From an uncultured Collinsella sp. (GTDB lineage Bacteria > Actinomycetota > Coriobacteriia > Coriobacteriales > Coriobacteriaceae): DNA of 64,000 bases. The position numbers were made by a program, and so were the translations under genes. Numbering within the stretch: position 1 is the stretch's first letter; each line of letters begins with the position of its first letter. The notes beneath the pieces are model-generated. The model ran no database searches. It was not told the DNA's origin and worked only from the letters and a program-made list of their open reading frames with translations. The stretch spans positions 1-64,000 of the forward strand of contig CATYVQ010000009.1 in NCBI GenBank assembly GCA_958413895.1, in the 5' to 3' direction. Positions 10,902 through 19,566 of the stretch are shown here, piece after piece.

Positions 10902-11792
10902 ATGGCATATCGTCTGGACATCAAGCGCATTCTTTCGATGAACTTCTTTCACGACCTGCCCCAGATCATGTTGGGGTGTGCCTTGGCCGCCATCGCGACC
11001 GACTTGTTTTTGATTCCCAACGGTCTTGCCGCCGGTGGCGTTACGGGCCTTGCGACTATTATCCAGGCTGTCGGCGCGGCGCGAGGCGTGTCGCTTCCCG
11101 TCGGTATCCAGACCATCGTGATGAACGCCTTGCTGTTGTTGGTCGTTATGCGCGAGGGTGGCATGTTCTACGTGGTGCAGACCGCGACGGGCTTTGTGCT
11201 GCTGGGCTTCTTTACCGATCTGTTCGCCCCGTTTGTAGCACCTCTGGCGGATGCGGACCTGATGCTCCCTGCCATGTGGGGCGGCATTATTACGGGCATC
11301 GGTTACGGCATGGTGTTGCGCGCCGGCGCCAACACCGGCGGCTCGGACACGATTGGCCAAATCATCTCGCGTAACACCTCGCTGCCGGTGGGCTCGACCG
11401 TCATGGCGATCGATGTTGCCGTATGCGCGCTGTCGGCTCCGGTCTTTTCAATCGAAAACGCACTATATGCAGGCCTTTCGATGGTCATTAGCGGCTACGT
11501 GATCGATGCCGTGGTCGATGGTGGCAACAAACGCCGTATGGTACTCATCATCTCGGACAAGTTCCCTGATATCGCTGCCGATATCATGTATGGCCTGGGT
11601 CGTGGTTGTACCAAGTTTAAGGCGACTGGCATGTATTCGGGTGCCGAGAAGCCGGTGATTATGGTCATTGTGAGCCGTCGAGAGCTCAATACCCTCAAGA
11701 CGATCGTGCGCGAGCGCGATCCTCACGCCATTGTGACGGTCGCTGACGTTACGGAAGCCTTCGGCGAGGGATTCAAGGACATTAGCGCGTAG
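10902..11792 (+). CDS. YitT-family membrane protein (DUF161/DUF2179)
   Basis: A 296-residue integral membrane protein of the YitT family. About five or six hydrophobic segments occupy residues 10-180 (for example GVTGLATIIQA and AATGFVLLGFFTDLF-like stretches), with the conserved GLAAGGVTG and NTGGSDTIGQIIS. A soluble C-terminal DUF2179 domain (KRRMVLIIS to ITDVTEAFGEG-like) covers about residues 205-290. The family's molecular role is not established. The ATG at 10902 has GGGAGG a few bases upstream; a longer GTG-initiated form from 10878 would start inside the preceding terminator and is unlikely. No functional link to neighbours is apparent. Confidence 0.85.
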   Translation: MAYRLDIKRILSMNFFHDLPQIMLGCALAAIATDLFLIPNGLAAGGVTGLATIIQAVGAARGVSLPVGIQTIVMNALLLLVVMREGGMFYVVQTATGFVLLGFFTDLFAPFVAPLADADLMLPAMWGGIITGIGYGMVLRAGANTGGSDTIGQIISRNTSLPVGSTVMAIDVAVCALSAPVFSIENALYAGLSMVISGYVIDAVVDGGNKRRMVLIISDKFPDIAADIMYGLGRGCTKFKATGMYSGAEKPVIMVIVSRRELNTLKTIVRERDPHAIVTVADVTEAFGEGFKDISA

Positions 11793-12000
11793 GGTCGACT
11801 GCGTTCCATCCAAAAGACGTTCACATTGATAAACCGTTTCATCAGCGGTTCTGCCTGCTAAATTGTTCAAATAATGATAAAAACTCTGGTAAAGCCATCA
11901 GTTTCCAGCATAATGAATGACGTACGTGCATTGCGGCTGTGTTGGGACTACCTTTCCGTGCCGTGCGCATTTTGTCTAATGAGGATGAAAGGAAGGCACA

Positions 12001-12831
12001 ATGAGCGACGAAGAGCTCAAAAAGGTTGCCAACGAGGTAAGGAAGGGCATCGTCACCGGCGTGCACGCTGCCAAGTCCGGCCATCCGGGCGGTTCGCTCG
12101 GCGCTGCCGACATCATGACCTATCTGTACTTTGAGGAAATGAACGTCGACCCGGCCGATCCCCGCAAGGCCGATCGCGACCGTTTTGTGCTCTCCAAGGG
12201 CCATTGCGCTCCGGGCCTGTACGCCGTGCTCGCCGAGCGTGGGTTCTTCCCCAAGGAGGATCTCGAGACGCTGCGCCATATCGGCAGCCACCTGCAGGGT
12301 CATCCCAACATGAACGACACCCCGGGCGTCGACATGTCCACCGGCTCGCTCGGCCAGGGTATCTCCGCCGCCGTGGGTATGGCCGTTGCCGCCAAGCACT
12401 GGGGCGATACTTACCGCACGTACGCCCTGCTGGGCGATGGCGAGAGCGAGGAGGGCCAGGTCTGGGAGGCCGCCATGTTTGCCGGCAACCAGCAGCTCGA
12501 TAACCTCTGCGTGATCGTCGACCACAACGGCCTGCAGATCGACGGCCCCGTCGAGGAGGTCAACGACCCCATGCCGCTCGCCGACAAGTTCCGCGCGTTC
12601 AAGTTCCACGTGGTGGAGCTCGCCGACGGCAACGACTTCGACCAGATCCGCGCCGCCTTTGCCGAGGCTCGCGCCACCAAGGGGCAGCCGACCGCCATTA
12701 TCGCCGAGACCCTGAAGGGCAAGGGCGTGTCCTTTATGGAGAATCAGGTTGGTTGGCACGGCAAGGCCCCCAACGATGAACAGTTTGAGCAGGCCATGGC
12801 AGAGCTCACGGCCGCCGGAGAGGAGCTCTAG
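12001..12831 (+). CDS. Transketolase, N-terminal (ThDP-binding) subunit
   Basis: N-terminal half of a split transketolase, which moves two-carbon ketol units in the non-oxidative pentose phosphate pathway. The 276 residues carry HAAKSGHPGGSLGAADIM near the start and the ThDP/Mg2+ motif GDGESEEGQVWEA followed by VDHNG. The subunit ends before the pyrimidine-binding domain, which is encoded by the next gene starting two bases after this stop, so the two must form a heteromer. Splitting of this kind is common in Gram-positives and archaea. GGAAGG lies about seven bases before the ATG. A role as a related ThDP enzyme subunit is less likely given the two-gene arrangement. Confidence 0.92.
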   Translation: MSDEELKKVANEVRKGIVTGVHAAKSGHPGGSLGAADIMTYLYFEEMNVDPADPRKADRDRFVLSKGHCAPGLYAVLAERGFFPKEDLETLRHIGSHLQGHPNMNDTPGVDMSTGSLGQGISAAVGMAVAAKHWGDTYRTYALLGDGESEEGQVWEAAMFAGNQQLDNLCVIVDHNGLQIDGPVEEVNDPMPLADKFRAFKFHVVELADGNDFDQIRAAFAEARATKGQPTAIIAETLKGKGVSFMENQVGWHGKAPNDEQFEQAMAELTAAGEEL

Positions 12832-12832
12832 G

Positions 12833-13774
12833 ATGGCAGACGTCAAAAAAATCGCCACGCGCGTAAGCTACGGCGAGGCCCTCGTCGAGCTCGCCAACGA
12901 GCACGATGACTTTGTGGTCCTCGACGCCGACCTGGCCGCCGCCACGCAGACCGGCAAGTTCAAGGCCGCCTGCCCCGACCGCTTCTTCGACGTGGGTATC
13001 GCCGAGAGCAACCTGATGGGCGTCGCCGCCGGTATCGCGACCACCGGCCGCGTTGCCTTCGCGAGCACCTTTGCCATGTTCGCAGCCGGCCGCGCTTTTG
13101 AGCAGGTCCGTAACTCCATCGGCTACCCGCACCTCAACGTTAAGATTGGTGCCACGCACGCCGGTATCTCGGTGGGCGAGGATGGTGCCACGCACCAGTG
13201 CTGCGAGGATATCGCCCTCATGCGCGTCATCCCCGGCATGACCGTGATTGTTCCCGCCGACGACGTCGAGGCCCGCGCCGTGACGCGCGCCGCCTACGAG
13301 TGCGACGGTCCGGTGTACATGCGCTTCGCCCGTTTGGCCTCGCCGGTTATCAACGACCCCGAGACCTACAAGTTCGAGTTGGGCAAGGGCATTGTCATGC
13401 GCGAGGGCGCCGATGTGACCATCATCGCCTGCGGCCTGATGGTCGGCGAGGCTCTCGAGGCCGCCGAGCAGCTCGCTGCCGAGGGCATCGACGCCGAGGT
13501 CATCAACATGCACACCATCAAGCCCATCGATGCCGACCTGATCGTCAAGAGCGCCACCAAGACCGGCCACGTCGTGACCGTCGAGGAGCATTCTGTAATC
13601 GGTGGCCTGGGCAGCGCCGTTGCCGACGTCCTGTGCGAGCAGTGCCCGACGCCCCTCAAGAAGATCGGCGTCAACGACACCTTTGGCGAGTCCGGCCCGG
13701 GTGCCGAGCTCTTGCACAAGTATGGCCTGGACGCCGCCAACATCGTGGCGACCACCAAGGAGTTCTTGGCATAA
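12833..13774 (+). CDS. Transketolase, C-terminal subunit
   Basis: C-terminal half of the split transketolase, 313 residues, with the pyrimidine-binding and C-terminal domains. Visible motifs include DADLAAATQTGKF, the catalytic-glutamate region VGIAESNLMGVAAGIA, and THAGISVGEDGATHQ. The start at 12833 sits two bases after the TAG of the first subunit, with the end of that gene (GGAGAGGAGC) providing the ribosome binding site. This is tight operon coupling expected for subunits made in equal amounts. Longer in-frame starts inside the previous gene are possible but unnecessary. A terminator follows at 13823. Confidence 0.92.
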   Translation: MADVKKIATRVSYGEALVELANEHDDFVVLDADLAAATQTGKFKAACPDRFFDVGIAESNLMGVAAGIATTGRVAFASTFAMFAAGRAFEQVRNSIGYPHLNVKIGATHAGISVGEDGATHQCCEDIALMRVIPGMTVIVPADDVEARAVTRAAYECDGPVYMRFARLASPVINDPETYKFELGKGIVMREGADVTIIACGLMVGEALEAAEQLAAEGIDAEVINMHTIKPIDADLIVKSATKTGHVVTVEEHSVIGGLGSAVADVLCEQCPTPLKKIGVNDTFGESGPGAELLHKYGLDAANIVATTKEFLA

Positions 13775-13822
13775 GGCAAGGCGGATCTCAAGGACTGCTT
13801 CGCCAGAACTATGGAAACCCGG

Positions 13823-13853
13823 CAGGGGCGCTCTCTTGGAGAGCGCCCCTGTT
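13823..13853 (+). terminator. Hairpin terminator after the transketolase genes
   Basis: 13823-13835 pairs perfectly over 13 bp with 13839-13851; core CAGGGGCGCTCTC. Only a short T run follows. Confidence 0.8.
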
Positions 13854-13855
13854 TC

Positions 13856-13922
13856 AGTTGCGGTGAAATAGGGACTGATTAGACCTTTTAACTGGTAAAA
13901 CAGTCCCTATTTCACCGCAACT
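13856..13922. repeat. 66-67-bp palindrome family, copy 1
   Basis: Arms 13856-13877 and 13901-13922 form a perfect 22-bp inverted repeat that starts AGTTGCGGTGAAATAGGGAC, with a 23-base loop. Two other copies of equal design lie at 27688-27753 and 41744-41810. Confidence 0.88.
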
Positions 13923-14051
13923 TATGAAGACGCCCCTCAAGCACGGTCCCATCAGGGAAAAGGGCATATATCGACAAAGCGCAATTCAGACCCTTCCAAC
14001 TTTGTATATGCAGCACCCCAAGTAAAACACGGCGACCCCTTAGTTACCGCA

Positions 14052-14174
14052 GGCCGGACACAGGGCTACTCTCCAAATCTTTCCGCAGGACGGAGGAGCC
14101 CCCGCAGCGCGAAGCGCGCAGCGGGGGCTCCGACATGTCCGAGGACGATTTGGAGAGTAACCCTGTGCCCGGCC
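14052..14174. repeat. 123-bp nested palindrome
   Basis: Outer arms 14052-14079 and 14147-14174 match as 28-bp inverted repeats with two differences. Inner arms 14095-14105 and 14121-14131 (GGAGCCCCCGC) form an 11-bp G+C stem, with AGCGCG/CGCGC in the apical loop. It lies in the 500-bp gap between transketolase and ftsE that holds no gene. It could be a non-autonomous mobile element or a structured RNA. Confidence 0.8.
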
Positions 14175-14278
14175 GACGGGATCCCTAAGCACGCCATGCT
14201 TCTTATGTGCAGCAAAGCTAATACTGCTAAAATACAAAGCGCTCATGTAGTTTAAACGCACGACGATAAGGAGCACCA

Positions 14279-15499
14279 GTGGGTAACCACTTCCGTACCT
14301 CCGGTGCGGGCGATGATGCCCCCAAGACGCAGGCAGGCGTCCAGGGCAGTCGTTTCGCCACTCCGGATTCAGAGGGCCAGCCTGTTGCTCAGGCCCCCGC
14401 TCAGCCGGCAGATCAGGCACAGCCGGCATCCGATCCCTTTGCCTACAATCCAACCAGCGATGTCGCGCTTTCCGGCACGGCGGGTTTTGAGCCCGTTCAG
14501 GCCGTGACCGCTCGCGTGGAGCAGCCTCAGGCTGGTGCCGCCACGCCGCAGCCTACCATGGCCGGCATTCCCGACCCCTTGGCCCCTGCGACGCCGGCTC
14601 CTCAGCCTGCGCAGTCCGGTCTCTTTGCCGCTATTCCCGACCCCACGCAGCCTGCTGCCCCGGTGGTCGAGAGCGATCAGGCAGCCGAGGTCGCAAGCCT
14701 CGATAACGCGCTCAACAACCCCGATTTTACGTCGGTGTTTGCGCCCATCGATCCGCAGGCCAGCCGCAAGAAGATGGCCAAGCAGGCCGGTGTCGAGCCC
14801 GTCATCCTTATGGAGCATGTCACCAAGATCTATCCGGCACAGCCCAACAAGCCTGCACTCGACGACATCAACATCGAGATCTATCCGGGCGAGTTCGTCT
14901 TCCTGGTCGGTCACTCCGGCTCGGGTAAGACCACGCTGCTGTCGACGCTCAACCGTGACGTCAAGCCGACGAGCGGCCGCATCCTGGTTGCCGGTCAGGA
15001 CCTCATGAAGATCAAGAACCGCAAGGTTCCGTTCCTGCGCCGCCAGATTGGCGCCGTGTTCCAGGACTTTAAGCTTCTGCCGCAAAAGACCGCCTACGAA
15101 AACGTGGCGTTTGCCCTGCAGTGCATCGGCAAGCCCAAGGGCGTCATTCGCAGCCAGGTGCCCGAGGTGCTGCGTCTGGTCGGCCTGGCCGATCAGATGG
15201 ACTCGCTGCCCGACCAGCTTTCCGGTGGCGAGCAGCAGCGCGTTGCCGTCGCCCGCGCTATGGTCAACCGTCCGCCGCTGCTGATCTGCGACGAGCCGAC
15301 GGGCAACCTCGACCCGGCGATCTCGCTGGGCATCATGAAGCTGCTCGAGCGTATTAACCGCACCGGCACCACCGTGATCGTCGCCACGCACGACCGCGAG
15401 ATGGTCGATAGCATGCACCGTCGCGTGATCGCCCTCGAGGGCGGCCACGTTATTCGCGACCAGGAGAGGGGAGGTTACGGCAACTATGGCACCAACTAA
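14279..15499 (+). CDS. ftsE: Cell-division ABC ATPase FtsE with long N-terminal extension
   Basis: ATPase partner of FtsX, which signals to septal peptidoglycan hydrolases. The ATPase core spans about residues 175-400: Walker A GHSGSGKTT, Q-loop FQDFKLLP, signature LSGGEQQR, Walker B LLICDEPTG and switch His in ATHD. Typical FtsE is about 230 residues; here about 170 residues rich in Pro, Ala and Gln precede it, predicted to be disordered. The GTG start at 14279 is supported by AAGGAG at 14268-14273, so the extension appears to be genuinely translated. ftsX overlaps the 3' end by 14 bases. Confidence 0.93.
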   Translation: MGNHFRTSGAGDDAPKTQAGVQGSRFATPDSEGQPVAQAPAQPADQAQPASDPFAYNPTSDVALSGTAGFEPVQAVTARVEQPQAGAATPQPTMAGIPDPLAPATPAPQPAQSGLFAAIPDPTQPAAPVVESDQAAEVASLDNALNNPDFTSVFAPIDPQASRKKMAKQAGVEPVILMEHVTKIYPAQPNKPALDDINIEIYPGEFVFLVGHSGSGKTTLLSTLNRDVKPTSGRILVAGQDLMKIKNRKVPFLRRQIGAVFQDFKLLPQKTAYENVAFALQCIGKPKGVIRSQVPEVLRLVGLADQMDSLPDQLSGGEQQRVAVARAMVNRPPLLICDEPTGNLDPAISLGIMKLLERINRTGTTVIVATHDREMVDSMHRRVIALEGGHVIRDQERGGYGNYGTN

Positions 15500-16406
15500 C
15501 GTGGGCTACTCCTTCAAAGAGGCAATCAGCCACTTCTTCCGTAACTGGACTACCTCGCTCGGCGCCGTCATCACGATCTTCCTTTCGCTGTTTATCATCG
15601 GCCTGTTCATTATGGGTTCCGCGATGCTGAACTCCGTGATCGGTACCGTCGAGGATCAGGTTGTCATTAATGCCTTTATTAGCGATGACGCCGATCAGGC
15701 AGACGTCCAGGCCTTTGAGGCCGAGCTCAAGACGTGGAGCAACGTCAAGTCCGTGACCTATAAGGATAAGGACGACGCGCTGGCCGAGTACACGAGCAAG
15801 ATGTCGGGTAACGCCGACGCCACCATGAGCGCGCTCGACGGCCAGAACCCGCTGCCCGCCTCGTTTGCGATTGAGATGGACGATCCGTCTCAGGTCGAGA
15901 GCACGGCCAAGAAGCTCAAGAAGGATGCCGATTTCCAGAAGATCGCGGATGACGGCGACGTCAACGCGAGCGTGCTGTACGGCCAGGAGGAAGTGAGCCG
16001 CCTGTTCCAGGTGACCAACTACATCCGCATCGCCGCCGTGGTGCTCGTTGGCCTTCTGACCTTTATCGCATTCATCTTCATCAACAACACGATTCGCCTG
16101 TCCATCACGGCGCGTCGTCGTGAGATTGCGATTATGCGTCTGGTCGGCGCCAGCAACGGCTTCATTCGCGGCCCGTTTATCACCGAGGGCGTACTGCAGG
16201 CCATTTTGGGCTCGCTGCTTTCCATCGGCGTTCTGGAGCTGCTGCGCAATCTGATGATTCCGCGTCTGCAGGAGAGCATCGGCTGGATGTCGTTTGCCCT
16301 GCCGACGCAGTACTACCTGGTGACCTATGCTGCGCTGATTCTGGTCGGCGTGATTATCGGTCTCTTTGGTTCTGCCATTGCCATGCGCCGCTACCTGCGC
16401 GTGTAG
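15486..16406 (+). CDS. ftsX: Cell-division ABC permease FtsX
   Basis: Membrane partner of FtsE, 306 residues. One transmembrane helix near residues 20-45 is followed by an extracytoplasmic domain of about 125 residues, then three helices around residues 180-300. Conserved pieces include RREIAIMRLVGAS and the FtsX-typical NTIRLSI. The external domain should contact a peptidoglycan hydrolase or its activator; none is encoded nearby. Translation is coupled to ftsE by a 14-base overlap. A terminator at 16431 ends the operon. Confidence 0.94.
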   Translation: MAPTNVGYSFKEAISHFFRNWTTSLGAVITIFLSLFIIGLFIMGSAMLNSVIGTVEDQVVINAFISDDADQADVQAFEAELKTWSNVKSVTYKDKDDALAEYTSKMSGNADATMSALDGQNPLPASFAIEMDDPSQVESTAKKLKKDADFQKIADDGDVNASVLYGQEEVSRLFQVTNYIRIAAVVLVGLLTFIAFIFINNTIRLSITARRREIAIMRLVGASNGFIRGPFITEGVLQAILGSLLSIGVLELLRNLMIPRLQESIGWMSFALPTQYYLVTYAALILVGVIIGLFGSAIAMRRYLRV

Positions 16407-16430
16407 GCATGCCTGGAATTCATCCCTTCC

Positions 16431-16464
16431 AACGGGTCGTCTCTTATGGGGCGGCCCGTTTTTT
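16431..16464 (+). terminator. Rho-independent terminator of ftsEX
   Basis: AACGGGTCG at 16431-16439 pairs with CGGCCCGTT at 16452-16460 (one G-U), followed by a run of T to 16464. Confidence 0.88.
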
Positions 16465-16541
16465 GATTCCTAGGGGACGGCAGGAAAGCGAATCATTTGG
16501 GTAGACTCTTTGGAGTTCGCAATCGATAGTTAGGAGGCGCC

Positions 16542-18677
16542 ATGGGGCGCAATAACAAGCATAAGCGTGGAGCTCGCAATAAGCGCGGGCCGGTGCGCAG
16601 CGAACGCCGTCCGAGCCTGACCGGGCGCGTGCAGCTCCATGAGCATAGCGCCTACGTTGTAACCGAAAACGGCGACTACAAGGTCATGGGCCGCGGTAAG
16701 CGCGAGATCATGGATGGCGATACCGTTGCCGTGAGCATTAAGAACAGCCCGCACGGTGAGCGGCGCGCCGTGATCGAGGGCGTGGTCGAGCGTGCAGCCA
16801 TAAGCGTGGTGGGTACGTACCAGACCGCCGGTCCGCTTGGTGTGATTGAGCCGCTCGATTCGCGCCTGAAGGCCGACTTCTTCATTTTGCCCGAGGATAC
16901 CTCGGCGGATCGTCTGGGTGTCCACCCGGGTGATGCCGTTGTCGCGCGCATTTTGACCTACCCGACGCGCCTGGAATCGGGCACCGTGACGATCGAACGC
17001 CGCATTGGCGGAGATGACGCGCCCGATTTGGGCGTTCAATATGTGATGGCGCGTTACGGCTATACCGATAGCTATCCCGAGGCCGCGCTAGACGAGGCCG
17101 AGGGGCTTTCGCTCGATGTGTCCGCGGCGCTTAGGGACCCGCTCCGCCGCGATCTGCGCGACCGCTTTGTCATCACGATCGACCCGGTCGACGCGCGCGA
17201 CTTTGACGATGCCATTTCGCTGGAGCGCACGCCCGTGGGTGGCTACAAGCTGGGTGTGCATATCGCCGACGTTTCACACTATGTGGCTTGGGACGGGCAT
17301 ATCGATCTTGAGGCTCGCCATCGTACGACATCGGTGTATCTGGCCGATCGTGTGCTTCCCATGCTGCCCGAACGCCTGTCCTGTGACCTGTGCTCGCTTC
17401 GCCCTGACGAGGACCGTCTTGCGTTTACCGTTGACATTGAGCTCGATGCACAGGGTCGCGTGCGGCATTACGATCCATACCCCAGTGTGATTCGCTCGCG
17501 TGTGCGTATGGACTATGACGGCGCCGAGGCGCTGCTGGTGCGTGCCGGCGCGGTTGAGTATTCGGTGCTGGAGGGTGCAGCCGAGGATGTTGCGGCTGCC
17601 GAGACCTCGCGCGAGGAAGCGCTTGAGCGCGGCCTTGCGTGCGAGGAGGCCGCCCGCGGCTACAACATCGACCTCGGCGATTTTCTTGTCGCCGCTAACG
17701 AACTCGCCGAACTTCGCCGTCGTATTCGTCGCGCCCGCGGCTCAGTCGATTTTGACACGGCCGAGATTCGCGCTCTATTGGATGAGGACGGAGTGCCCGT
17801 GCAGATTGTGGCGCGTGAGCGTTCGTGTGCCACGTCGCTTATCGAGGAAGCCATGCTGCTCGCCAACGAGTGCGTTGCAGAGTGGCTGGCAGACCGTGAT
17901 ATCGAGGCCTGCTATCGCGTGCATGAGGATCCGAGCCCCGATAGCCTGCACGGTGCTGCCGTTGCGCTGGCGCAGCTAGGCATCATCGACGATCGCCGTG
18001 CTGCCGGTATTGCCCTGGGGAGCCCCGATGAGCTGCAGGCTGCAGTTGATGCTGCCGCCGGTACGGCCAACGCACCGCTCGTTAACACGCTGCTTCTGCG
18101 CAGCATGCAGCGCGCGCTGTACAAGCCGCGCAACGAGGGCCACTTTGCGCTCGCCGCGCCGTGCTACTGCCACTTTACGAGTCCCATCCGTCGCTACCCC
18201 GATCTGGTGGTGCACCGCGTGCTCAAACTGCAGTTGGCCTATGAGCAGCTCGGCGGCAAGGACGCCTTGGTCCGTACGCCGTGGCTGATCGGCAAGGGGC
18301 GCGAGTCGCTGCCGCGCATTCTGCCGCAGATCTGCCGCGCATGTAGCGATGCCGAGCGCGCGGCAGATGCCGCCAGCCATGCGACGCAAAAGATCAAGAT
18401 TGCCCAGTACTATGAGGATCGCCTGGGCGAGCGCTATGCCGGAACCGTCTCGTGGGTTAGCAGCATGGGCCTCTTTGTGCGCTTGGACCTGACGCAGGTC
18501 GAAGGCTTGGTTTCGATTAAGAGCCTGGGCAACGAGTGGTTCGAGTTCGACGAGGACGCGCTTACTCTGACGGGCGCCGACACAGGCACCCGTTACGAGC
18601 TGGGGCAGCGCGTGATTATCGAGGTCTCACGTGTCAATACCACGCGTGGGCACTTGGACTTCAAGCTTATCCATTAG
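16542..18677 (+). CDS. rnr: Ribonuclease R
   Basis: Processive 3'-to-5' exoribonuclease of the RNB family, 711 residues. A basic N-terminus (GRNNKHKRGARNKRGP) precedes cold-shock-like OB domains. The RNB catalytic signature DPVDARDFDDAIS lies at about residues 214-226, with Asp residues for Mg2+. HFTSPIRRYPDLVVHR follows, and an S1 RNA-binding domain starts near residue 631. It degrades structured RNA and works with SmpB/tmRNA in trans-translation; smpB is on the same strand but about 8.5 kb downstream. AGGAGG before the ATG at 16542 supports the start. Confidence 0.94.
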   Translation: MGRNNKHKRGARNKRGPVRSERRPSLTGRVQLHEHSAYVVTENGDYKVMGRGKREIMDGDTVAVSIKNSPHGERRAVIEGVVERAAISVVGTYQTAGPLGVIEPLDSRLKADFFILPEDTSADRLGVHPGDAVVARILTYPTRLESGTVTIERRIGGDDAPDLGVQYVMARYGYTDSYPEAALDEAEGLSLDVSAALRDPLRRDLRDRFVITIDPVDARDFDDAISLERTPVGGYKLGVHIADVSHYVAWDGHIDLEARHRTTSVYLADRVLPMLPERLSCDLCSLRPDEDRLAFTVDIELDAQGRVRHYDPYPSVIRSRVRMDYDGAEALLVRAGAVEYSVLEGAAEDVAAAETSREEALERGLACEEAARGYNIDLGDFLVAANELAELRRRIRRARGSVDFDTAEIRALLDEDGVPVQIVARERSCATSLIEEAMLLANECVAEWLADRDIEACYRVHEDPSPDSLHGAAVALAQLGIIDDRRAAGIALGSPDELQAAVDAAAGTANAPLVNTLLLRSMQRALYKPRNEGHFALAAPCYCHFTSPIRRYPDLVVHRVLKLQLAYEQLGGKDALVRTPWLIGKGRESLPRILPQICRACSDAERAADAASHATQKIKIAQYYEDRLGERYAGTVSWVSSMGLFVRLDLTQVEGLVSIKSLGNEWFEFDEDALTLTGADTGTRYELGQRVIIEVSRVNTTRGHLDFKLIH

Positions 18678-18702
18678 CCAAATCCCGACCGATGGTGGGG
18701 GA

Positions 18703-18734
18703 GCGGAGGGCGGCCTTTCGGGACCGCCCTCCGC
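18703..18734. terminator. G+C-rich hairpin after rnr
   Basis: GCGGAGGGCGG at 18703-18713 pairs perfectly with CCGCCCTCCGC at 18724-18734. No T-tract follows, so termination efficiency is uncertain. Confidence 0.55.
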
Positions 18735-18800
18735 ATTTGAATCGTGGCTACCTTGCCGTCTGCTCGGCCGCCCGCTTACCTGCTATTTGAGAGGTAGAAC

Positions 18801-18831
18801 CTACCAAAATAAACCTGTCCCTTTTTGGCAG
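18801..18831. repeat. CTGCCAAAA palindrome (copy 2)
   Basis: CTACCAAAA at 18801-18809 faces TTTTTGGCAG at 18822-18831; the loop AAACCTGTCCC matches that of the unit at 6618-6648. It lies just upstream of the resolvase gene. Confidence 0.65.
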
Positions 18832-18854
18832 GTTTACAAGAAAGCGGGGATGAG

Positions 18855-19460
18855 ATGGCGACGGTGTACGGTTATGCGCGGGTGAGTTCGCGCGATCAGA
18901 ACCTTAATCGGCAGCTGGATGCGCTGGGCGCCTATGGCGTGGGCTCGGCGAATATTTATGCCGACCATGCGAGCGGCAAGGACTTCGATCGGCCGCATTA
19001 TCGCGAGCTGTTGCACGTCCTGGGAGACGGGGACGTGCTGGTGGTGCTTTCTATCGACCGACTTGGTCGTAATTACTCCGAGATTCTTGAGGAATGGCGA
19101 CGCATTACCAAGGAGCTCGGGGTTGCCATTGTGGTGTTGGACATGCCATTGCTTGACACGCGCGCCAGGGCCAGCGGCGCGCCGGATGTGACCAACACCC
19201 TGATTGCCGATATTGTGCTGCAACTGCTGAGCTACGTGGCGCAGGTGGAGCGCGAGAATATCCATCGGCGCCAGGCGGAGGGAATTGCAGCGGCGCGGGC
19301 GCGAGGGGTCCGTTTCGGTCGACCTCGCAAGCCATGCCCTCCTCAGTTTGAGCTGGTGCGCGATAGCTATGAGGCGGGCGATATTACCCGCAGCCAGGCA
19401 GCAAAGTGCCTGGGCGTGTGCGTGGGGACGTTCGATCGCTGGATGCGCGAGGCGGGGTAG
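18855..19460 (+). CDS. Serine resolvase/invertase family recombinase
   Basis: A 201-residue small serine recombinase. The catalytic domain begins ATVYGYARVSSRDQN with the nucleophilic Ser in YARVSS. LSIDRLGRNYSEI carries further catalytic Arg residues, and a long E-helix leads to a C-terminal helix-turn-helix (ITRSQAAKCLGVCVGTFDRWM) after the RFGRPRK linker. It resembles Tn3-type resolvases and invertases. No transposase, invertible segment or res-like direct repeats were recognised beside it, so its substrate is unknown. The ATG at 18855 is chosen because the protein then begins exactly at the domain. It sits at the left edge of the accessory segment between rnr and smpB. Confidence 0.9.
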   Translation: MATVYGYARVSSRDQNLNRQLDALGAYGVGSANIYADHASGKDFDRPHYRELLHVLGDGDVLVVLSIDRLGRNYSEILEEWRRITKELGVAIVVLDMPLLDTRARASGAPDVTNTLIADIVLQLLSYVAQVERENIHRRQAEGIAAARARGVRFGRPRKPCPPQFELVRDSYEAGDITRSQAAKCLGVCVGTFDRWMREAG

Positions 19461-19566
19461 GGGTTTGCGTCGCTTCGTCGCTTCCTGTTGCGATTCAAAT
19501 TTTGATACGGTGACGATGTCATTTGGGGCTACACTCGCTCATATTTAAAAAGACGGAGGTTGGCCT

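Noticed and set aside
18855..19460. Invertible segment controlled by the resolvase
   Set aside because: No matching inverted recombination sites were seen on both sides of any nearby promoter or gene.
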